From the NCBI GenBank assembly GCA_016802295.1, contig JAESIW010000137.1, positions 5,086,146 to 5,150,145 on the forward strand: a stretch of DNA of 64,000 nucleotides. Direction: 5' to 3'. A model generated the notes under the pieces. That model saw only the letters and a list, made by a program, of their open reading frames with translations. It did not search any database and had not been told where the DNA came from. This document shows positions 25,001 through 35,175 of this stretch, piece by piece. Position 1 is the stretch's first letter. The number at the start of each line of letters is the position of its first letter. The position numbers and the translations under genes are program-made. The stretch is from Brachionus rotundiformis. Its lineage: Eukaryota > Rotifera > Eurotatoria > Ploima > Brachionidae.

Positions 25001-28000
25001 AATTATCTAATTTATAAACAATCAAGGGATCTGAACTTATTCAAAAATAAATTCAGCTATTCAATAAAAAAATTTGTCTTGTTTTTTCCTTAATATTTGA
25101 TAAAAAAATAAAGACTATCAAAATATATAGTTAGTTTTTATATATAATAGAATTGTCTTATTTATATATAAATATTCGAAAGTTTTAATTTCTTGATTAC
25201 AAAACATATGATAAAGTTAAAAATATTTTTTAAGTTTTATTTTAGAATCCTAATATTCTAAAATTTTATGGTATAAGTATTTATTTATTGATTAAAAAAT
25301 CAAGTTATTATTATATTATTTTTATTTACTTGAATTTAAGTCAAATGATTACGACATTTTCAAAAAAAGAATATAAATTTTCTCTCAACTTCCAAAAAAG
25401 AATATAAAGATTATTTTCTGAGAAGATAAAAAAAAAATTTTAATTTGTTTCTTTAAATTCACTTAATATTATTTTTTCACAAATTAGAGCTTATCTATTG
25501 CTTTCTTATCTTGGCTTCTATGTTGTCCTTTTTAATCGTTTTCTGAATGATTTATTTTTACTAATTAATATTTTTAAATTCAGTGTTTCCAATGGATGAG
25601 CAGAGTTCTTCAAGCAGTGGACAGTATTCATCACGTAGGTGTTTATTGCCTAGCTTTAGTGTCTCCAAACACACTTCCCAAGACTCCACTTGGAGGAATA
25701 CACATACCAGAGACCCGTACTCGGTTCCTCGAAGGCTCACTTCATCCGACCAATATTCTAATGTGTCCGCATACGTGTGTCCTCAATCTTCCAAAGCCAA
25801 GAGAGCATCATCCAGAAAGAGAAGTCGGTCCAAGCGCGGTCTTAGCAGGTAGTATAGTGCAAGGTAGACGACTTGCTGAAGCAAAAGGTAGAGATTTATT
25901 CGATGATGAATCTGATACTGCTAAAAAATACCAATTTCTTGGCGATATACTTAGATGGCGAGCAGCAACTAATCCAGATCATATTTTATACACTGTAATA
26001 AACGCCAAAGGACAAGAGATTCAAAAGCTTACTTGCTCTCAACTTCATAAAAAAGCGGAAAAAATTGCAAGTCTCTTGTCCGAAAAAGCCCATTTGAGCA
26101 GTGGAGATCATACAGCTCTGATTTTTCCACCAGGAGTTGATTTAATAGCTGCATTTTATGCTTGTCTGTATATTGGAGCTATACCTGTTCCAATCAGACC
26201 ACCACATGTCCAAAATGTTCAAACTACTTTGCCAACTATTAAAATGATTGTTGAAATGGCAAAAATAAAAGCTATACTAACTCAAACTACTTTGATAAAG
26301 CTTTTCAAATCCAAAGAAGCAAATTCTGTTATAGATTCAAGATTATGGCCAGTTTTGCTGGACATTGAAGAAAATACCAAAAAAAAATTATCGGCTTATC
26401 ATCGGCCGCCAAATGGGGACCAACTTTGCTACTTGGATTTCAGCGTATCTACAACAGGCATGCTTGCTGGTATAAAAATGTCACATGGCAGTAGCACGGC
26501 TCTGTGCCGAGCAATAAAACTATCATGTGAATTATATCCATCAAGAGAATTGGTCCTGTGTCTTGACCCATACTCAGGCCTTGGATTTGTTCTCTGGTGT
26601 CTCAACAGTGTATACTCAGGTCATCATTCAATCCTAGTTCCACCTGTTGAAGTTGAAATAAATCCATGTATCTGGCTCGCAACAGTATCTAATTACAAGG
26701 TTAGAGATACCTTCTGCTCTTACTCAGTAATGGAATTATGCACAAAAGGACTTCGTTCATCAGTCATTGATTTGAAGGTACATAGTTTATTTTCTTTTAA
26801 AGTTCAATCTAAATACAACTATAAAATTAAAGCCTACGTATTCTCATACGTCATCATCTAGTCTATCCTTAAGCTCATTTTTAGAGCCTAATTCTAATGG
26901 CACCCTTTTAAAAAGATACTTAAAGGTTATTATATGTGTTTTTTATTTGGTGTTGAATGTTCAATTGTTCGATTTTAGTTTTTTGTTTAGCCATTTGCTT
27001 GAAATTTTTCTAATAATTGAATTTACTAATAAATTTTTTCATATCTTATCTATCAGATAATTATCAATCAGAAAATTGTTTAATTATTCTACATGTTCTT
27101 TAAAAACTCCATGAAAGTCACATATAGTGAATAATATTACTATTTCGTTGTTTATGTTTAATTATTTAATTATAGATTAATTAAATTAAAATGAAATTTT
27201 ATTTTTATGGAATTTTTTTTATTTAACTTTAATATTTGTTTTTATTTGTTTAATTTTATTTGTAATCAATAATTTAAAAAAATTTTTTTTAGTCAAAAGG
27301 TATCAATTTGTCATGTCTAAGAACTTGTGCAATAGTGGCTGAAGAGCGACCAAGAATTCAGCTAACATCATCGTTCATAAAGCTATTTCAAAGTCTTGGT
27401 CTACCAGCAAGATCAGTTAGCACTACATTTGGATGTAGGGCCAATATAGCTGTTTGTTTGCAAGGAGCATCCGACCCGGATCCCATGCCAGTCTATGTAG
27501 ATCAACGTGCCCTACGCAATGATCGAGTTACAATAGTAGAGAAAGGCAGCCCTCATAGTTTGTGTCTTCTAGAATCGGGGAAACTTTTGCCAGGAGTTAA
27601 GGTTGTAATTGCGAATCCAGAGACAAAAGGTCAGTGTGCTGATTCACATCTAGGCGAAATTTGGGTTCAAAGTCCGCATTGTTCTAATGGTTTTTATAAT
27701 ATTAGCGGGGAAGAGATACAAGATGATAGTTTCAATTGTCGTCTGGCCACTGGTGATACGCTGACCTCGTACGCTAGAACCGGCTATTTGGGATTTGTTC
27801 GTCGAATAGACTCAAAGCTGTCAAATAGCGAACCTCACGATGCTATATACATTGTTGGCTCTTTGGATGAGACAATGATGATCCGTGGTATGCGATATCA
27901 CCCAATAGATATTGAGACTACTGTCTTGCGGTGTCATAAGAAAATTTGCGAATGTGCTTGCTTCACATGGACCAATCTTTTGGTCGTTGTAGTTGAACTT

Positions 28001-28207
28001 GATGGTAGTGAAAATGAAGCTCTTGATTTAGTTCCATTGGTCACGAATAGTGTTCTCGAGGATCATTATCTAATTGTCGGTGTGGTGGTAGTAGTTGATC
28101 CAGGTGTAGTGCCCATAAACAGTAGAGGCGAAAAACAACGAATGCATTTAAGAGATGGCTTTTTAAGTGATCTCTTAGATCCTATTTATGTGGCATACAA
28201 TATGTAG
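19034..28207 (+). CDS. DIP2: disco-interacting protein 2 (DIP2), two acyl-adenylate-type domains
   Basis: Eight exons (19034-19487, 20618-21340, 22334-22401, 22458-22515, 22966-24677, 24720-24836, 25584-26777, 27293-28207) join in frame to 1746 residues; vertebrate DIP2 is about 1560. Order: DMAP1-binding domain (residues 64-100, LELELLEGDITQKGYDKKRA), YHSEIRQEAVKAALA, serine-rich linker, SAKIQQLLNTLKRPKR, then two AMP-binding (adenylate-forming) domains (about 435-1005 and 1045-1746). Signatures include VALVFPNNDP, DAGSQSLGFLLG, VADGANPWS, FSVSTTGMLAG and the C-terminal MHLRDGFL...DPIYVAYNM. DIP2 proteins regulate diacylglycerol pools and lipid homeostasis and act in neurons. Extra length comes from the N-terminal linker and a 39-residue exon (24720-24836) inserted between STEEE and CFQWMSRV. 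The introns over 400 bases (19488-20617, 21341-22333, 22516-22965, 24837-25583, 26778-27292) show no other gene, except the elements at 22654-22965 and a CRE-like TGACGTCA at 21837-21844. Confidence 0.97.
22654..22702 (+). ncRNA. stem-loop in DIP2 intron (possible structured RNA)
   Basis: CGAGCCA (22669-22675), loop AAAGAAA, TGGCTCG (22683-22689) pair perfectly. The stem extends outward through a G-U pair and further A-U pairs. After an internal loop, an outer stem GCGTTT (22654-22659) pairs with AAACGC (22697-22702). A run of six T follows. The whole imperfect hairpin is about 49 bases, with higher GC than its surroundings. It lies 35 bases before the candidate alternative start codon at 22737. 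It could be a pre-miRNA-like hairpin, a 5' UTR structure or a DNA element; the function is unknown. Confidence 0.45.
22737..22965 (+). other. candidate alternative first exon of DIP2
   Basis: The main transcript should use the acceptor TTTCAG at 22960-22965. Upstream of it, the same frame stays open for 76 codons to an ATG at 22737, running straight into the first AMP-binding domain. An open frame of this length with mixed base composition is unlikely in an ordinary intron here. It predicts a shorter isoform lacking the DMAP1-binding region. Confidence 0.4.
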
Positions 28208-29110
28208 CTAGAAAACTTTTCACCGAAAGAGCCCGATGAATTAACATGTAAATATTGACCGCCTGTAACTGGATCGATATTATTGTTTAGCAAGCTATTG
28301 ATTTTTATAAATGAGAAAATTAAATAATTATAGCTTTATTTTTTTTAATAATTGTTTTTTTTAACAATATTTTATCTGTTTATAAATTGATCTATTATCT
28401 AATGTTGAAAATTGTATTTTATAATAAAATTATAAAACTGTTTATTCTAACTACTTAATCAAAATTTTATTTAAAAAAAATATATATATATATTTTAATT
28501 CAATTAATAAAATAATTAATGAGCTAATTAACGAGTTATTAATAAAATAGAATTTCGGAGTTAAATATTGATTATTAAAGACTATCTCTATTAAAAAAAA
28601 TTTGAAAAACAAAGCTACTGTTATTATAACGATTTTATATAAATAGGACAACTCTTATTTATAAATGTAAAAAAACTAAAAATTGATTCAATAAAAAGAG
28701 ATAAATAAAAATTTCTTCGATAAATTAAACATCAAAAATATTTTGTTTCATATTTCCAATAAAAATTTAACATTAAAAGTAATTATTTTAATCAAAATGT
28801 TTGTTTTTGATAGTTTTTTTTTTTATTATTTCTTAATTCAAAGAAAAAACAATTTAAGAAAATATTTTTTTGGATTAAATATCTTGGTAAAGTCGAAAAA
28901 ATAAATAGTTTTGAGTTCATTTCATTTTTATGATCCTCTTTTTGAAATTTTTTTTCATTCTTTAATATTAACTATTATAGGAAAAAACACAAGAAATAAA
29001 AAATATTTAATCGATGAAATCAAATTTTTTCTATTTCTTTTTTTCAAATATACTATTTATCTGAAAATAGAAAGATAAAAAATTCGGACATATATTTAGT
29101 CACATAGAAT
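28208..29110. other. intergenic between DIP2 and IFT57
   Basis: About 0.9 kb of AT-rich DNA with a TA repeat at 28482-28493. It holds the DIP2 3' UTR. A 66-codon minus-strand frame at 28451-28651 is hydrophobic low-complexity sequence and is not supported as a gene. Confidence 0.5.
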
Positions 29111-29124
29111 GTTGTCATGGTAAC
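29111..29124 (+). promoter_or_regulatory. RFX X-box upstream of IFT57
   Basis: GTTGTCATGGTAAC fits the RFX X-box pattern (two imperfect palindromic half-sites GTTGTC and GGTAAC around AT). It sits 100 bases before the IFT57 start codon, the usual distance for ciliary genes. RFX/DAF-19 factors are known to drive ciliary genes through such sites. Confidence 0.8.
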
Positions 29125-29223
29125 CCTGGCAAAAGAATTTTTTTCAAAAAAATAAGATTAGTCGTTTCAAAAAATTTTTCAAAATCTCAAAAAATTTAGC
29201 TATACACTAATTATTTTCTAAAA

Positions 29224-30780
29224 ATGTCTGATGATGAAAGAGATAGAAATAATGGAAAACATGATTCCAGTGATATTCAAGTTGAGAGAAGTCCAGGTGA
29301 AGCCTATGTCATTTTTATTGAAATGAACAATCTTTTGAACAAATTAAAGCTTCTCAATTATGAAGATGAATATTTAATCAAGTGGAAAATGAAAGCCCTT
29401 TCGAGGCACTACTTTTCTATCCAAACCAATTCTGGTGAACAATTTCATAGCTTTATTACTCTGGCAGCATGGCTAATACAGCAATCTGGTCATAATTTTG
29501 ACAAGCCACAGGAAGTATTAATTAAATACTATAAAGAAATTAAAAAAAACTAAAAATTAAAACTAGTTCGATGATCCAAATACTGTTGTGTCAGGAATTC
29601 TGAACCAATTAAGAAAATTTGGTTATGATGTAAACTTTGGTACAAATAAAGTAAAAGCTGGATCAGGCGAACAAGTCATTTATACTCTGAACAGACTTGC
29701 AGATGAGGCTCTCAAAAACAAAGGATTTTCTTGGAAAGAGTAGATTTTCTTAAAACATAAAAATCAAATAATCCAGCAAACTTATTTAGCCCAGAGTACA
29801 ACAATGAAATCGATGAACAAGATGACGAGCCGAACAGAGATGAACCTGACGAAGCCGAGCTTGATATGAACAAAATTGAAGAAAATATGCTACGTGTAAG
29901 AGTGTAGATTTTATTACCAAAAATCCAAAATCTTCATTGTTAATTATTGAATTATCTCGAATTAATTAATTTAAATTTTAAAAGTATGACAGTGACGAGG
30001 AAGATGGTGAAGACGAAAATATAATGAACATGGAAGCGTTGAATAAACTAAATACTATGGTTAATAGCAAAGTGATATAAAAAAATAAATAATTTTTATA
30101 AAAGATGAATCTTAATTTTTAAATAAAGAACTTGATGACCGAAAAACGGCATGAAGAAATTTTAGAATCTAACACAGATGCCAATGAATGGAAGTTAGAA
30201 GTCGAAAGAGTTTTACCTCAACTTAAAGTGACCATAAAGACCGATCACAAAGACTGGAGAACTCATATTGAACAAATGCACAATTATCAAGAATCAATTG
30301 ACGATTCTTTAAAAGATACGAAGAACTATTTTGAAAAACTATATGATGAGATATCTAGAACATTGGAGAAAATAGGATCCAGAGAAAAGTACATAAACAA
30401 CCAATTAGAAGAGCCAATGCAAGCTCTTAGGAATTACCAAGATCGGTTGTCCGAAATAAAGGAAACGTATAGAAACCGATCATCTGGAATTAATGAAAGA
30501 GCTCAAGTTTTGGCTAAGGTGACCAATGAGCTACAAAGAGTTAAGGAGGAAATGGAAGAGGCAGGTCAAAGCATGACAGATGGATGTAAGATTTTTTTAA
30601 ATCTTGGAATATTTTTATTAAGTTTTAAATTAAGCTCCCTTGATCAAAATCAAGAAAGCAATGGAAAGCATCAAATCAGATATGAAAAATATGGACGTTC
30701 GAATAGGTGTCTTGGAGCATATTTTAATTCAAGCCAAGCTCCGTCATAAAGATTTGATTCATGAAAATAAAGATAAATAA
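29224..30780 (+). CDS. IFT57: intraflagellar transport protein 57 (Hippi)
   Basis: Six exons (29224-29514, 29567-29739, 29790-29895, 29985-30071, 30129-30585, 30635-30780) join in frame to 419 residues; the human protein is 429. The N-terminal calponin-homology-like domain shows LNKLKLLNYEDE, SRHYF and GEQFHSFITLAAWLI. An acidic linker follows. The C-terminal coiled coil contains EWKLEVERVLPQLKVTIKTD, ISRTLEKIGSREKYINNQLE and RIGVLEHILIQAKL, all hallmarks of IFT57. It is a peripheral subunit of the IFT-B complex, needed for assembly of cilia and flagella. An X-box at 29111-29124 fits ciliary regulation. The organism therefore builds IFT-dependent cilia. Confidence 0.97.
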
Positions 30781-31369
30781 CTATTTTAACTATATTAAAG
30801 TAATTGTTTTTTTTCATTAAATAAAAATTTTGTCGAGTTTTTTTGAAATTTTGAATAAAAATTCTAAATTATGATTGTTAAATTAAAATATTTTGAAAAA
30901 ATAATATTATTTCTTATTATTAAACAAAATTAAAAAATTAATTTTTTAGATTTTAAAACTTTTAAATTAATCATGAATTTTTCAGAAATTTCCAACACAC
31001 ACTCATTATCTATTATTATTTGAGAAATTGAAGATTTATTAAAGAAACAAATTAATAAAGAAAATATTGGTGATCTATCATATTGCAAATAATTATTCAT
31101 ACGAAATTTTATTTATCCCGCTCTATTTAAATAGTCAATTAAGGCACAGCAAAAATAGTTTAATTATAAAAATCTGATCGTGTTTGACGTATTTTTATTA
31201 ATAAATAAAAATGACTCTAGCCGAATTAGTAAATCACTGATCTAATTGCATATGTTTTATTTGAATTACTTATAGCTAAAATTGATACCTGGGTTTTAGG
31301 TGACATTAATTAAAAAAATCCTTTCCTTAAATTTATTTATTTGTTTATATTTATATTATTTTTGAAAAA
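30781..31369. other. intergenic between IFT57 and the SOBP-like gene
   Basis: About 590 bases of AT-rich DNA with no exon seen. It should hold the IFT57 3' UTR and the promoter of the next gene. Confidence 0.5.
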
Positions 31370-31910
31370 ATGAAATCGTCTGGTAAATTTCCTAATTTGT
31401 CTTGGAATAAATCCTAAAATTTTAATCTAAGATTGCGAAAATATTAATATAATATGTAATTGGTGTATGAGACCAGGAGAAGCAATTTTTGTCATAAATT
31501 CTCAACAACAGATTAAAAAATTTTGTACCGAATTATGTTTTTCAAGGTGGCGCAGATCTATATTCAAACATGAAAGAATATGTGACTTGTGTAAGACATG
31601 TATTAAAAATTTTCAATCACCTTTCTTCTTCCAACTGAAAGAATATGATCAACATTTTCAATATTGCAGCTATGTATGCTTCATGAGATTTAAAGAGCTT
31701 TTATCTTATAGCATGATCAAATCAAATTCTCTTAACAAAGTAATAAATCATTTCTTTACTCAAAATGATCCACAATTGCTCTATGGTATGTTTAAGGAAG
31801 AAGTAAATTCAGAAAATCATCTTAATTTTGAGTTTTTTCGGGAAGAATTGGTCAAGCAAAATTCTAGTGTTTTCAGTGTATTCGATATTTTTAAACCTAA
31901 ATACAATTAA
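31370..31910 (+). CDS. short SOBP-like protein with two FCS-type zinc fingers
   Basis: Two exons: a 13-base first exon (31370-31382, MKSSG) and 31432-31910, joining in frame to 163 residues. The first zinc finger has CNWCMRPGEAIF and FCTELCFSRWRRSIFKHER; the second has CDLCKTC and YCSYVCFMRFKE. Spacing and the FC-x-x-x-CF pattern match the paired FCS-like fingers of sine oculis-binding protein (SOBP). SOBP is a nuclear co-factor of SIX/Sine oculis proteins in sensory-organ development. Here the protein is little more than the two fingers: the long proline/serine regions of vertebrate SOBP are missing. Other FCS/MYM-type fingers are the alternative. The 13-base first exon rests on frame and splice signals only. 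Confidence 0.7.
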
Positions 31911-34411
31911 TTTAATCTTATTAGATTTTAATAAATTTTTAAAAATCTTTTATTTTTTTTAAGAAAATTAACTAAATGTTTAAAATTTATAATTATTATT
32001 TTTAAAAGCTAAAAAAATAATTAATAAAGCAGCTAAATTTAACATTAAACATTTTTTTGGTTCAAATTTTCGGAAATAATTGTGGCTTCTTACTAAAATG
32101 GAATCCATTTTTTATTTCTTTAAATAAAAGTACTTTGGTATTCAAAATTAACGAAATCTTATTCGTTAAACATTTTGTCTAAAATAATCAAATATTTGTT
32201 TTAAGAAATATTTTTTTAACATTTTTCAAAATATAAAATTTTCAATAGAATATTTACTTTTTGCAAAGGATGACTTAATTTAAAGAAAAAAAATTTTCCT
32301 AAATTTGTTGGAATAAAGACTAAAACCATCGCGTTCAAAATTTAAATTAAATTTTAATGTTTCAAGATAAATACCGAGCAAAAAATAACTGCATATCTTT
32401 AAATCATTTATAAGGATTTATTCAAATATTTGAATACAAAAAAATAAATGTTTTTCTTTGTGTCCGTAAATCTAATATAAAATCTTTTGTTGACAAATGT
32501 AAATTTTTATTAAAATTTTCCTGAAAAAGTAAAAAGCAATTAGATAAAATATTTATTTGTCAAAAAATAATAAAAATTAGAAAATTAAGTGCTTTTGTTT
32601 CAACTTTTTATTGCGTAACAATGAGCGAATTTGGATAGAAAAATATCCAATAATTGTTAAAATGTAATCAATCATTACATAACTTGGATACAGGTTAAGC
32701 ACCCTTTTAACTCCGTTTAAGAATGCTTACATTAACAATGTATTATTTAAATTGCTAGATATTTATCAAAATTAATTTTTTATTTTTAAACAAGCTTGAA
32801 GGCATTTGAGATAAAGTTTCCATGACTGAATTTTGCATGCCCAGTATTTAGGTTATTGCACGATACAACTAGAATTTAAGCTATCGGTTGTTATAGCATT
32901 CGATTTAAATTATGATAAAAGTCCATTCAAACTACTTCGGTCTAAATCCATATAGAAAAAAAGCCCAACAAAACTCTGGAGTAAAAATAAACTGAATTTT
33001 ATTTTAAGCTTGCTTTTAAATGGCCGAGTATTAGCGTTTGTCGAGTCTTTGGGCAATATTTTCATAAAATCAACTAGTTATTTTTAGCTTAATTATTAAG
33101 TTCTAGCTATCATCTCCTAATTTGTTTAATTTCAAAACAAATTAAATGATATTTTTAATTTTAAAAACAAGCAATTTTGCTTCAATTGTTCATAAACAAT
33201 CCAAAAAGAAACCGTATAATACATCTTTTTATTACTAGGGTTATTTTATCAAAATTGGACTTTCAGAAAAAAATTTCAATTCTGCTAAACACTTTACCAA
33301 TTTTTTCCAATATAAAGGCTTAAGGTTTTTCACTCCGTTTACATCAAATATGATTTTGTTTTTCAGTATAACAAAAAGGTAACACGAGTAAAAAAAATTA
33401 ATATTTAACCAGGCAGACACTTTATTAAAGCCATTAATTGGTCAAAATATCATATAATGGTTTCATTTTCTATTTCTAATTATAGTCATATTTGAATTCT
33501 ATATTTCTAGAAGTAATAATTATGTTTCTTATAATAAGCTTGTTTTAAATTTCGGTTAGCTAATTTGATTTATGGTTGTAAAGGTCTTAATAGTGTAATT
33601 AACAGGATTTAATTTAATTTGAACTTGAAATATTTGAATTATTTTTGGTAACTAAGATATTTTTCGGTGATATAAAAATTTTTATAGCTTATCAACAATA
33701 ATTTTCTTATCAATGATTTCAATAAAGTTAGAATCATTTTTTAAGTTTTTTGTTATCACTTTTGAGATATAAAGAAGTTGATCTATGAATAAGTTAAGTT
33801 GAGTCAAGTTACAAAACAAATTTTTACTAAAATCCCTCATTTAAAAGTATTCTTTTTTTATAGATGTATTCAGTGACATTTAATAAGTAAGCGAATAAGT
33901 TTAGTTTAATTCTGTAAACTAATATTTGTTCTAAAAAAAATTGTTGCCGATTGTTATATAAGATTTATATCAAAACCGTTTATTTGGAAAGATTCTCAGA
34001 CAAATAGTTTCTTTTGAAAAAGCACTGGTTTGTTTGTTTACTTATAACTTGGCTAAAATATTTTTTTTACTTTTAATTCGAAATATTTATTAAATATTTG
34101 ATATATTAAAAAATAATCAATATTAAACTGTTTTGACAAAATTTGTACATAAAGTTATGTAATTAAGTTTGTAAAGTCAAGTTTTTTAATCCCATCAAAT
34201 TGAAGTTTTCTTTAATTTAAAATAAAAATTCACTAATATCTCAAAAACGATTAACTTGAACGCAAATTTTTACGTTCAAAGCAAAAATATTGCATAACAA
34301 TTGAACAATTTATATAGCATCTAGTTTTATCCTAATTTAACAACATAGTAATTTTTTTTAAATTACATTTTTAATTTAAATCCGAAACGAGAATAACATC
34401 AAACAATAGCC

Positions 34412-34457
34412 AAGTATATATAATATATATAAATAATATAATATATATATGTGTGTG
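34412..34457. repeat. TA-rich microsatellite ending in a short TG run
   Basis: Tandem TATA/ATAT units, with short interruptions, end in TATATGTGTGTG. It is a simple-sequence repeat in the intergenic desert. Confidence 0.85.
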
Positions 34458-34479
34458 ATTGTTTTTGGAAAACTTAAAA

Positions 34480-34530
34480 GAGTTTGATTTAATCAAACTC
34501 AACTTTTAATTTGCCTGCTCTTGGCAAATT
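34480..34530. repeat. two consecutive inverted repeats
   Basis: GAGTTTGATT and AATCAAACTC (34480-34489, 34491-34500) are exact reverse complements with one base between them. Eight bases later AATTTGCC and GGCAAATT (34508-34515, 34523-34530) form an 8-base stem with a 7-base loop. They sit next to a TA repeat, about 650 bases before the next gene. Confidence 0.6.
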
Positions 34531-35175
34531 TATTCGATTTAGTGTTTCATTAATTTTGGCCAAATTTGTAATTTTTATACTTAAATCTCTGTTAGCTAAG
34601 AATTGTTCATACTTTTTAATTTTTTAGTGTAATTTTTTAATTGAAGTATTATTTAATATCGCCTTTAGACTTTTAGTCATTAATTTATTTGCTTTGATCA
34701 TTTAATTTTAAACAAATGAATCAATAGTTAAAATTTGTTTTGAATTTATAAAGAATAAATTGGCTAATTGTTATTTTAAAATTTTTACTATTATATCACA
34801 AATAACTTTTTTTTTGAAATTAATATTAATTTAACTATTTTAATGATTAAAAAAAATTCAAGTACTTATTATATTAGTTAATTTTAAAGTTACGGCCTTA
34901 AATAAAATTATAGTTCACACAATTATTAGCAATCAATATCCTTATTAAATTAATCCAGCAATTTCTTGAAATTTTTGGATATCTGAATTACCTTGAAGAT
35001 TAACTTTTAATTAAATCCCATTTAGTTCTTTAATTTTATTTAAGATTATTTTATCTATAGAATTTAGAATTATGAAATTTACTTTTTAAGAAAATTAAAA
35101 AAAATATAAATTTTTCTGTAATAATCTTAGATTTAGTAATTTCAAAAATCTTAATTTTTAATAAATGAATTAGAA

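Larger units (their letters stand above)
31911..35175. other. gene desert with TA repeats and two hairpins
   Basis: About 3.3 kb without a supported exon. It contains a TA-rich microsatellite with a TG tail (about 34412-34457), followed directly by two inverted repeats (34480-34500 and 34508-34530). The right end must hold the promoter of the gene at 35176. Confidence 0.55.

Noticed and set aside
28451..28651. 66-codon minus-strand frame after DIP2
   Set aside because: Ile/Leu/Phe/Tyr runs from A/T repeats; no other evidence.
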